From Pterobdella sp. o SKG-2022 (lineage: Eukaryota; Annelida; Clitellata; Hirudinida; Piscicolidae), in NCBI GenBank assembly GCA_964035795.1, contig OZ038321.1:21082283-21146282 (forward strand): 64,000 nucleotides of DNA, read 5' to 3'. Positions 12,290-24,700 of this stretch are shown here, one piece after another. The translations under genes were made by a program, and so were the position numbers. The notes beneath the pieces are model-generated. The model did no database searches. It saw only the letters and a program-made list of their open reading frames with translations, and was not told where the DNA came from. Each line of letters opens with the position of its first letter. Within the stretch, counting starts at the first letter, position 1.

Positions 12290-15200
12290 TCAGGTTTTCC
12301 TGCAGAAGATATATGGGAAATTTTATCTCTAAGTTATATAAAATCGTTCAGTTTAAAGACTATTTATTGTAAAAAAATTGTTTCTTGACTTACAGCTTTT
12401 TGAGATCTTTGCCTTTTCCTTTTTCTGTTTAAATTGATTTGTTAGTATTATAGGAAAGTTAAAAAGACTAATCAAAACATCATCGGTTTAATATTCTTCA
12501 GTCAAAGCACAACTCTTGGAAGTTTGTATATAAAATAAAACCTTTCAAATCACTCTTAAAGATGAATATAAAAAGCAACTCAAAACTAACCAGGTTTATG
12601 AGTGCCGAGACAATCGCTTATTTTTTTAATAGTTTTGGTTTTTGCATAGTGGGATGTCTTGGACACTTTTTTAGCGTTGCTATGAGATGGAGTATTTTTA
12701 GAGGGTGAACAAATCTCATCGGAGCATTGATCAGGTGTGTGGGCAGCTGTTGAATTGAAATTTTTTTTATAAAAAAATAATCACCTTTAATAAATTAGAA
12801 CTACATTATGAAAAAGCTCACCCCGTCAGTTTGAGTTATTTTCTCGAAGGTTTGTGAAAATTGATGTAGTTTTAAATGAAATAGTGTTAAGCAAAATTTA
12901 ATCGCTTAAAAATGTCATGTATTATGGGTTTTTAAAAAATTTTCAATAAAGGCTGGTTATACTTTCACTCCACCAAAATAATTTGAATTCCGACCTTAAC
13001 TACCAACCCTAAAATACAATATTTTCTATGATGCAGTCTTTCTACAAACATCAAGTACAAAAATCTTTATCAGATTTATTCAAAAATAGATACCCATACA
13101 TTACTATAAACCTGAAATATTTCACACATGTAAACACCCAAGACAGCACACCATCATGCACCAGCCCCCAATATAAACTACCTTCATCGAGAGGATTAAC
13201 TGGAGTTTTGTCATCATCGAGAAGAAGGTCTGTAGTGGCACCACTGCCATTGCCATTTCCCTGCATGGTAGATTCACTGACGTCTTCACACTCTTCCTTC
13301 AAACTCTTCAACCTTTCAAATGATGTGTCTTCACAAGATCTTTCTTGCTCCTCTATCACAGGGGTCAGCAAATCGTCATACAATGTCTGGTCATTATCAA
13401 CTGTTGGAGGTTGCATGATGTTGATTATTTATTATTAATACTGATGGAAGCTTGAACATTGATTTACTCACGCAAGTCTTTTGATTCACACGAACCAGGC
13501 TCGCTCCATGTGACGTCCAGAAAGGAGTTTGAATTCTGTCATTGTTTCGTACATTTTAACATCTTTAAATGTTAAATGTGCAAACACTAATATGATATAT
13601 TGATATATTCTTGTGAAAAATTTAAACTTTAAAAACATCAATTGAGAATTCATACATTTATTTTAAATAAAAGCTCTAATTTTCGATAAGTATGCCTTAT
13701 CATAAAACATTATCATCATGTGAAACATATAATGTGGAAAGATAATCAAATGGTTGCAAAATTTTAAGTTTCAAAGACCCATGCATACTTTGTAAAGTTC
13801 CCTGTCTTCAAAAGAGGCATCTGACTGCACATGGTGCGAAGAGGAGCCCAGAGATGAACTCATCAACGAATCCTTCATCGACTCACATCCTTGAAACGTT
13901 ACAAGTAATTCAAATGTTTCCTTCATTTAATTTTATATGATGAAAAGAAGCTAAATTTTGAGAGTTTTTGAATGCAGATTTTCTAGAATATGAATAAAAT
14001 ATCTGAATTCAAAAACTCATTCAATGAACAACACCAATTTTTTGTAAGTCGACCTCATATTACTAAATGGAGTAAACAAAAATCGTCGTGTGGTTTAGTT
14101 AATCAGTTTTTATTTTTTAATATTTTCTTACTGAGCTTGATGAGGAAATAAGCTAATTTATTTTATCTCATAATGACGATCAAACTAAATTATGTTCGAA
14201 GAACACACCGCTTATTATTTGTAGTATTCTGGCTGATTCATCTGCACTTTCTTTTGACCTGAGTCTATGCACGGCACTCGGAAGTACAATGTTTAGATTG
14301 CAGACTGGGGCTATCAATACGTTTGTCTTGACGTCTCTTGGCTGCAACACGAATGCAATTCTCCCAAAAAGTTCTTGGTGCAAATCTCGGATCCGAACAG
14401 TGAACTGGAATCTGAGTATTTTATTGAAGGTTTCAATTTATTTTAGTTTTTTCAATAAGTTTATTATATGGTCAATTTTTATAAATTTTAAACAGGTTTA
14501 GATAGGTTATGTATTAACCTGCTTTCCACAAACGGTCTGAAGTCGAAAGAAAGTTTTTCACCAGCTTTTATGATGGGGCATAGGTTGCCAATCATTTCAA
14601 TGTACAGCTTCTTAGAATCCAAAATCTGAAAAATTTTCATAAATTCAAACAATTTTTTGGTGTGTATATAACTTTAAAATATTAATTTTGAACCTCAACT
14701 TCTCTGCTACGAGCTACTTCTACATATTTTTCTTTGTTTTCAAGGCTTTTGTCAACTTTATCTTCAGTTGTACATACTACACGGATGCGAGCCTCGCTTT
14801 GTGTGTGATGTCTTGCAAAAATCACAAAGCGAACTATATAGGGTACAATGATGGTCTCTTTGTGAAGTTCTGTCGCTAAACGAGCAGTTGATACAGAGTT
14901 TTGACAGTCCATTAACCAGAATCTTTGGGGTAATTTTAAATTTTTTGAAAAGCTTCATAAGAAAAGTATTTTTGAGATACTTTTATATATATACAATTTT
15001 TATAAATTGAAATAACAAAACAAAAAGGAATTTATTAGTAGAATTAACAAAGCCCATTATATTTTCCTACAGTTAAAACCATGAGTTTCAGTAATATGTG
15101 CTTATGATGGGCGTTAATCATTTTGGTGGTAATTCTATGGCTAAAGTACAAAAGCTTTATGATCATTTCAACTTGATTTATAAATGCAAATATGTTATAA

Positions 15201-15702
15201 CTAAGCAGAATTATTTTTTTAATTTTGTAAAAATCTTTTAAATTAGTTATCTTTATGTAACAAAAAAAGATCGATAAATACATCAGTGAGTATAGTTTTT
15301 GGAGACATAGTATACTTTTCAATAAATGTTATGTATTTTAATGTAATCTGGTATTTATAGAGCTTTTTTCTTTATAGATCAAAGCACTCGCTACAAATTC
15401 AATGTAGCGAAAACACGCTGTGGAACAGGTGCTAATTGTCGGCCCACGCGGAATCGAGCCCGGTAACTTTAGACAATTAGTCTAATACTCTATCTTTGAG
15501 CTATACAGCCGATTGAATATATATAATTTTTCAAAACCAAGAAAAAACATTTAAAAAAACATCTATTCAAAAAACCAGCTAAAACTCAGTGGGTACCAGA
15601 GAAATTACCTGGCAGAGACAGAAGTGGTGAAAGTGATGGTGTTGTCGATGAAGGTGAGAGGAGTTGTGCCTGTTATGTCCTCCCATTGTGATGGCGATGT
15701 GC
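12290..15702 (-). CDS. ANK: Ankyrin: UPA domain and atypical C-terminal tail (exons 30-39)
   Basis: Exons: 15609-15702, 14694-14922, 14519-14625, 14209-14411, 13789-13889, 13472-13535, 13182-13400, 12591-12746, 12394-12424, 12290-12299. The UPA domain includes [73 protein letters not shown] and [11 protein letters not shown]. The tail is serine-rich ([14 protein letters not shown]), then acidic, then lysine-rich ([17 protein letters not shown]), and ends [13 protein letters not shown]. The last two coding exons are only 31 and 10 nt. No death domain is encoded in these exons or seen in the sequence around them. Exons up to the end of UPA are firm. The last four are supported by phase, splice signals and open frame only, because the tail is not conserved. 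Confidence 0.8.
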
Positions 15703-18700
15703 CTCCTATGTACCATAGTAATTTCAGTTCCATTTTTATATGTTTTTCTATAAATTTTTTTTATTAAAAATTGAGCTGAACAGGAGTGTGAAAGTTTGAA
15801 ATAAGCATCAGATATCATTTAGGTGAAAAAAATACTATTTTTAATAATTAGATTATCAAGTAAATAAAAATATTCTGAGCAATTAACATAAAAAAAAATT
15901 TTAAAATAAACTCTGTGAAAGCTAAGTTTAAAACGTTTTAATTACATCTTACTCTAGTGAGAAGTAACGAATAGTGAACACTTACGGTTCTTACCGGTGA
16001 TACTGCACAGCAGGTGAAGGCTGGGCATTTCTGGACTGCTTTGTGCTTCGGTGATCATTTCTCTTTGTTCTGGACTCGGCATAGGAATTGTTAAAGTAAT
16101 AGCACGATGAAATTTTCTCCGGCGAGGCTCTAGAGTCACTATGGGACTAACAGCTACCCTGTTCCCTGCTAGCCTGTGAACTACTTCTGAATATACGGGC
16201 TGTACCTTGAAAAGATATAATTAAAAAATCAGATTATTTTGAATTTACATTACAAATAGTGATTTATATTAATGCGCATCTTGAAGATTGGTGACTTACT
16301 TGTAGACCAACTTTGATGCTTTTCAGCAAGGCACCAGGAGGAAAGACAGCTTGCACTTGAGGAATGACCGAAGATGATAGTATCCCTCCCTCCGACCCTA
16401 CTATGCACGCTTCTTGTTTGCATCTTCAAAAATCAAGTTTTAAATTTTTATTATTTGATCGCAATCAAGGGTTGTATAAAAATCGAAAAAATTTTTTTTA
16501 TACCGTGTCACGACTGCAAAATATTGTGGGAAGTCTGTAGTGAGAATCCTCACAACTCTTCTTGCCTCTATTTCTTCTGTACTACCAATATCTACGTAAA
16601 GTGATCTTTTATTCAAATTATTTTGCATGTATTTTACATTTTCAAGTATAAGTTTTTCAAACATTCATACAAGTTTGTGAAAATTTCATTTAAAATTGTG
16701 ATCTTAATAGTTGAATCAAATAAAATATACTATAACGAATGAAATGAGAAAGATAATCGACCAGTGAAGGATCCGCTAAGAGCTTCGTGCACAGCTTCTT
16801 CAGTGGCTTGCAATGTGTGTTCCCTCCAGATGTCCCCAGAGTCCGACCTCAACACCACAACCTCCCTTTCGCCATCTCTCAAGGCAGCCATGTGAGGAAC
16901 TTCTATCACCACTGGACTATTAGTTTATAATGTGAAAAATTATTATAATATAAAACTAAGTAACTTTAAATATTAAATGAATTTTCAATAATCAGCTAAA
17001 ATAAAAGTATATAAAACAAAGTTGATACACTGTTTTTTTAAAAAAAATATTTTCCTAGTTCTTTGAAGAATTCAAGCTCTAAAGAATTCTTACCCTAAAA
17101 ACTTGGTTCCCACAGGCCCCATCTGCAACATCCTACTCGCCAAAGACTCTCCCTCCATCAGCGGAGGAGGACAAAACAACGACCCCGTTTTAACCACTTT
17201 ACAAGTTATCCTGGTAGGCATGCAAGCTTTGTTTGGAGGCACAATCAGTCTAACACCGGATCTTCTTGAGCCCTGCATCGCACCTCCTCTTGCATCGATC
17301 ATGAAACTCACCAAGAAACTGAATATATAATAACTAGTAGTTAACAAGTCTTATGTTAAAAGCCATTTTGAATTTTTATTCAGAGTTTCAAACTTTTTCT
17401 ATTTTTCAAAATTCTTATAAAAGTATACATTTTAGTTCAAAGGTCTATATTTGGTTGTTTGTCTTTGAAAAATAGCACAGTTCACTAATCACAACTAATC
17501 AAAATCCATGTATCCATTTGTTGTGAGTAGTGAAAACAGGCATGCAAAAAGAGGTCAACAATTATCATAAATTAAAATAAGCAACTTTATATTTTCAGTC
17601 AAAACGTTTATAATGTTTAAACTATTTGAAAAGTTTGAAATTTTCCTACCTCTTCCATTTAACCATTGATCTGTAATGTAAATAAATGTAATAATTATTT
17701 ACAATTTATTCATAGAAATGTAAATAATTGAGCTTAGAATTACTAACCCCGTGAGTTTGTGCTTGGGAGCAGTGATGTTGTCAGCTGAGACACTGGTGAA
17801 TGTGTGCTGGCCTGTGCCATGATCAAATAAAAATCTTCTTAAAACTTCAAAATAAAAACTTTTAAGTAGATATTTTTTATAAAAAACTCAGAAATTTTTA
17901 AGAAGTATCAGACCTGTGTAGTACATGGAGGTAGGTGGCACAAACAGATGGCAATCTGCTTCTGAAAGACTGGGTCTGATAGGGGAAATAGTCTGCCCTG
18001 GTGGAAGGCTGTTACACAACCGGGATTTTGCAGCCGATACCTTTGCTAACGTTTGCTGTGTAATTTAATTTTGGTTATGACATTAATGGCTCTTAAACAT
18101 CATACATCGTGTTACTTCAAAAAACTCTTAAAAAATATATTTGAAATACATAACTTTTCGATATTCATATTTTTCAAATTATCTTTTTCCTCTACTTTAA
18201 AAAATGTTTTAAAAATTATTTTAGTTGATAATTGAATAGACAAACATGTAAATGTGTTTGTTGGAACGTGGTTGATCCACTGATCGACATGAACTCTTCT
18301 TGCTCCGATTGGTACTTGGGTGTGTTGTTCTTCTGAGTTGTTGTGGATTCAAACATCTCTTTTTCCTCCTTGGAAATAGTTGCGAAAATATTTTTTCAAT
18401 TGTATGCCATTTAATTTTCAGCTTACTTTTATTTATTGTATAATATATTTTCGAAAGCTTTGCAGAAGGATTGGTATATTACCTTAACGACGTAAATGGA
18501 GTCATCTTGCAGTTTATAATCAGCACCAACGGAATGAAAAAACTCCATTAATTCTTCGTTACCTTCATTTTCAATTAAATTCAATTTAGCAAGCGTATGA
18601 ACATGTTATCATTAAATTAATTCAATTGAATTTTAATTACCCTTTTCATCATCAGAATCTGATATGTTGGATTCGTGCATAGCTTCTGGTATTAAAACAG

Positions 18701-21700
18701 GACACTTTTCTCGGCCGTCTTTTTCAGTAGTTTTGTCTTCTTTCTCATTTTTTTCTGTTACTTTTTTTAGCATTTCAACAATAGAAATGTATCCCATTTT
18801 TTCTGCTATTGATAACGGCGTTAATCCCGACTGTTGAAGTAAAAGAATCTTAAAGCATCTTATTTTTTTCCTTATTCAATATAGAAAAAACTACTTAAAA
18901 TTCATACCATATTTTTAAACGAATAAAAACTTTAAATTTCATCAACTTTAAGAATATTCACAAACTACATGACTTGGTCTAGTTAATAAAATTTAATAGA
19001 AACAACAAGACGAACTTGGGATAGGACATTGGGAGAGGCGTTTTGTTTGAGTAGGAGGATCACCACAGCTATGTGGCCTTGTTGGGAGGCCTGGTGCAGT
19101 GCTGTGTAACCAAACTGTAGGTGGTTATTTATTAACAATACTATTATACAGACTATATTTTAGTGATGTTTAACCCAGCGAGTTTGAAGGTATGCTAGTT
19201 ATTTAAATTATTTATTAGTAGTTATATTTAATAAAAAAACAGGGAGTTTATCGCAACTATTTTTTAATTATTGTATTGTTTCACAAAATAAAGCTGAGGT
19301 TTTAACAAAGATTTTGTATTCCTTGAATTTTTTCTGCAACAACAGAGAGAACCAATATTAGGTTTTAATGGCCTCTGTTCTTTTTGTTTTTTTCTTTATT
19401 TAAGGTGCAAACTGTTATCTTCAAAATTTATTGGTCCTTAATCTAGAAAGTTTAAAAATCATATTCAATCTCACTTTTTATATTTACTGGCCGAAAAATG
19501 TACTTTTGTTATTAACGGCTCGCGAAAGAGCATGAAACAATAATATATGAAAGATCAATACAAACATATTTCTATATTGAAAAAGTTTTTTTTTGAGTAT
19601 CGCTTGTGGGAAAAAATAATTAAAAGCTATAAATATATTCATAGCAAATAAAAAGCATTAATGACTTGATAGAGACTGAATTAAGTATAAAGCCAACTTA
19701 CCTTAGTTGTTGTGTGTACGGAGGCAGATTGGTCTAGAAGAAAACGGATCATATTGAGGTTTCCGTAGTGACAGGCAAGTAATAACGGTGTGTATCCCAG
19801 CTGAAACAAATTAAATTCTATTTTTGATTGTAGAAATATTGATTTATTCAGATCAGAAGAGATTTTTCATGTTTCCCTTCAAGAGAGATGAACGACATGA
19901 AAAGTTACATGGTTATATCAACTTGATAACCTTGTCTTCTCAATAGTTTGATAACACATTTTTTTCATTTTTACTGGAAAATACTGTCTATTTAAAAAGT
20001 GAAACTTTGAAGTTTTTTTTCACCAACTCTTTTTTCAATTAGACACTTCTTAACTTAAATTCCATTTTTTTGATTTTTTCATGGTATAAATATTAATTTT
20101 TATTTGTTGTATATATTGCGTGTGTTGTGTATATTTGTTTGTATCTTGAAGTTAATTTCAAATTTTGAAAAATTTCTAAGTATTGTAGCCCACTTTTGAA
20201 TATCTTTTTATGCGAGAAATTGAAGTCTTTTATTTAGTAGATGATATATACTTTGAAAAATTCATTAAAATTTGATATTGATTTTATTATAATTTTAAAA
20301 GTTTTGTAATATACTTCTGAAGACCTTTTTTTATATTTTTAACCCATTATTAGTAAGCTAACACGTTGAGAAATTTTATATTAAAACTAACTTAGAAAGT
20401 TAGGCTATTTTTCAGAAATTTTTGATTAAGGTTTGATAAAACTGTATTGGAACGTTTAAAAAGATCTAGATCGAATTTATTGGAAATTACTTTTATTTGC
20501 TGTATTTATTTTTAAATTAACTCATTTAATTTGTTCATTTTCCTAGCTTTACTTGGGTCATTAGGAAAACTGAAATATCACAGACAGTTGTACATTTTCA
20601 AAAACATTCTGATATAATAGCTTAATTCCAAATATATAAAAAAAAACCTTTTTGAAGTTTATAGCTTAGTTTTTGATATATAAGCATAACACATGCAAGA
20701 CAGAAACAAAGCACGAACTTGAGCGATATAATTTAATCCAACACAGTGACATGACACAACGCAACCTTGGTCTTGCACTCGATGTTGCCTCCACGCATGA
20801 TGAGGAATCTTGCTACTTCCACATGATCTCCTTGTGCTGCCAAGTGCAATGGAGTCAAGCAGTTTCGAGCTTCGGGGTTGACATCACAGCGTTTTTTGAG
20901 TAGTTTTTGAACAACTTCTGTGTGACCGGACATCGCTGCTAAATGCAAGGGGGTATACCCGTTCTGCAAAATGGCGAAAAATATTTCGCTGAGAAATATA
21001 AATTTAATCGTTTTGCACTACAGCAAGAAAAAAATTCGTTGAAGAATTTAAACTAATACATTATTTTAATTATTTAGAGACCTTAGAAGGAACGTCGGTC
21101 AAACACTTATGATTCAATAAAGCCTCTGCAACTTCTATGAAGTTTTTCCTCGCGGCTATATGGAGAGGTGTGAACCCATTCTGAAAGTTTCATTGAAGAT
21201 ATGTTAGAAAATTATATTTGCAATCAGAGCAAATCATTCTAATGCTAAAGCTTTTTTCATTTATTTTTTCTTACAGTATGTTCACTAGCTTCAATTGAAC
21301 AAAAGCTTTTAAAAGCCACTAGTAACCTCCAAAAAAAAACAAAGGATTTCCTATTTATCTTCATTTCTATAAATAATCGAGAATCTTACTTTAACAGTGA
21401 TACTTGTGTCTGCATGAGCTTCTAAGAGAACTAGTACAGTGCCAGTCTGGTCATAGTAGGATGCCAGGTGCAGCGGAGTCAGGCCGTTTTTGGTCTTACC
21501 ATTAACATCAGCATTATTCTCTAATAAAACCTTTATCACTTTCTCTCTCCCAAATTTTGAAGCTGTGTGTAATGGACTGAATCCTTGCTGAAAATTTTTA
21601 AATTTTTAAAATTTTTATGGCATTATTTATTTTAAGTACTTCAATAGTTACTTCAATGAATAATCTTCAACATAGTGACTACAATGGATACATAAATTTA

Positions 21701-24700
21701 GAGCTGAAACTTATTTCAAACCTTTAAAGTAGGCGTTTGTTGAGCTGAGTGAGAAAGAAGCAATTTCACCACGTTGATGTGACCTTCTTTAGCGGCAAGA
21801 TGTAATGGAGTATAATTGTCGTGCATGAGAGCATTAATGAAGGCTCCATGCTCTATTAACACCTGGGAAATTTCTGCACTATCCAGACGTGATGCGATGT
21901 GGAGAGGTGTTTGTTCCTCCTTTAAACAGGGTAATATAACAGAGGTGAAAATAAATTACCTGTCAATGGTTTCTACTAAATATCATAAAACCTAATTTTA
22001 CTTTCGTAATAAAGTACATAAATTTTGTGTTTTTATACATATCTTCTCAGATAGGCATTTACAAATACAAGAAAATTTGATGTAAACATTATCTTTTGTT
22101 ATATAACACGGAACCTTAGCTCTTGCGTCGACGTTGGCAGCATTTCTCAAAAGAATTTTAACGATTTCAGAGTGGCTTGCTCGTGCAGCCAGATGCAAGG
22201 GTGTTTCTCCTCGAATGGTGGCTGTGTTGGGATTGGCTCCATGCTGAAGTAGATAGGACACAATGCTAGCATGGCCCATGAACGACACCACGTGGAGGCA
22301 CGTTAAACCGGACTGTACATCAATTACATGGTTGTGATAGATAAAATAGGTTTATTTTAAATTCAACATGAGTTTCGATATTTTTAAAGTGTTAATTTTG
22401 TTAAATAAATGAATTAATTTGAGATGAAATTTATTCATAATGATTTTTTTTTCAAATACGTTTAATAGCTCAGTGAAAAATTAATAAAATTTGGAAAATA
22501 TTACGAATAAAAGTTGCCAACCTCAGTAGTTGATTCGATACAGGCACCATAACGCACCAGTATCTCCACCACCTTTAGTCGGTTCTTCTTGCATGCAATG
22601 TGTAAGGGAGTGAAACCATTCTACGAGTTGAGTTTGCGTAAAAAAATTAAAATTTTATATTTTAAAATTTATTGTTCAAAAATTCTAAACAAGCTGATTA
22701 TTCATTTGGAGCTTCGTAAATAAAACATACTGGCAAACACTCCAAAACATGATCACAACTAAAAACCATCAGTCTTCAGTCGTCACAGTACATTCAAAGT
22801 AAATATTTTTGAAAATTTCTCACTAGAGCTCTAGCGTTTACGTCACATTTTCTTTCCAATAATAGCTTGGCTGTTTTAACATTGCCACAATGAGATGCCA
22901 CGTGTAGGGGTGTCAAATAATCCTTTGAAATAACAATGCATTTTGTATTAAGGTGGTTTATGGAATTTTGTGTTGATGTTTTGGAATTTATTTTAAGCTG
23001 ATGCAGTTTTTCTTTATTATTTTTTGTTTTAAAATGTGGCTCAAAGATTATTTACTCAAATTTGAATTGAAATTGAATGCAAGTTAGTGATTGATTCACT
23101 TCTCACCAAATAACTTTGAGATAATAATAAAATTTTTGATAAATAATGGCCAAATATTAAATAAATTCAAAATTAAAAGCTGTCATAGTCACGATAAAAA
23201 TCTAGCAAGCATCAAACGTAATAAGGATTAGCGCCTGAACGATACTGTTGCAAAGTTATATGCATACAGTTGATTTACACACCTTCCCAGCGGACCTTAT
23301 GAAAATAATTATGCCTCACTCCCAGTGACCTTACTGTCAGGATTTTTGTACATTTTATTTTTTTGCAGAGCTAATTACAGGAAACATTATTATTCAAACG
23401 CTTCAGCTCTCGTCAAAGGTATGTGTGAATGTTGTTGCCATGTTTTATAATTTATAAACCGTAATGGTCCCTGAAATACAAGGCAAGTCTGTAACTCCTT
23501 TCGATCATAACTCAATGATTAAATTCGTAGTTTCAACTCTAAACTAGATAGTTATGTATATCGGCTAAGCTCGAAAATGATTGGACGTTCAAGAAATAAA
23601 AAAATTTTTTTTTTAATGGTTTGTCAGATGGAGTTTTCGCAGTGAATTTACATTTCGGCAGTATAGCGGTTTCTAAGATTTTTGACACAGTAAATCATTC
23701 TTAATTTCAAGATTTTATTGGTTTTTTTGAATTTAGAAACTTTGAAAGCTTAAAGAAATAAATTTTCTTGCGTTAGTCATGTGCATGCCGAGATTTCCAA
23801 AAGGATTCTATAAACTTCATCACTTGATAATGTAAGCTAGCCTCACGAAAAGCTTCGTGTCATTCAATAAATACTTTTTGTTTGTTGTCCTGACTTTTAG
23901 ATTCAGGCTATTGTACTTCATTCTATAAACTTGTTTGCATCATCGTCAACATATATAATAATAAGAATAATATTTTAATATCCTATACAAATATTTAGCC
24001 TTAAACCACAGTCGTTCGAAGCAAAACACTAAATTTATCAAGCAAAATAATGCACGAAGCTTTTATAAGCTGACCTTGCATTACCATTTACTCATAATGT
24101 AATTTTCCCAAAAAGCTTTGTACTCAATTTGGTTTAATCAACTATTAGTTGTAATATGGCTATAAGAACTTAACGTTTCATAGTTTAACCAGTAAAATTA
24201 AGAGGATTAATTATAAGTTATTTGCCGGACTTTTAATGGATAACAAAAAGATGATTTTGAACGCTGTGAAACTTTTTTCCGAAACAAACTTAAACCAATT
24301 ATCAAAAACACACACGTATGTAAAATTTGAATTTGCATTTGAAAATAAACTTCAAAATAAATGTTGTAGGAATACCATTACAAAACGAACCAGTGTTGTG
24401 TTACAAACAAAACAAAAGAAGGAGTTGAATATAATATTGCAAAGTGAACGAAAGGACTATTGTGCCAATAATTTTTATATGCACAATAAGGTAATGTCAA
24501 ATTGCTTTGTGTTTGTGGCCATCATGAAGAATTTAATGAAAATGATGTGAATGTGAGTGATAATGAAAAGCATTCAGCAAAAATTGAATAAATTAGAAAA
24601 GTAAGTGAGTATTTTAATAAAAATTATTTTCAAGAGTTTTAGTTTGTTATTAAGCTTGAAAGTAAAATTATTAGTTACAATTATTGGTTCTACAAAAAAA

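Noticed and set aside
13028..13438. 136-residue plus-strand open frame
   Set aside because: It lies antisense over an ankyrin tail exon whose phase, splice sites and neighbours are consistent.
24236..24550. 104-residue plus-strand open frame in the large ankyrin intron
   Set aside because: No family resemblance, no splice context, composition as in the surrounding intron.
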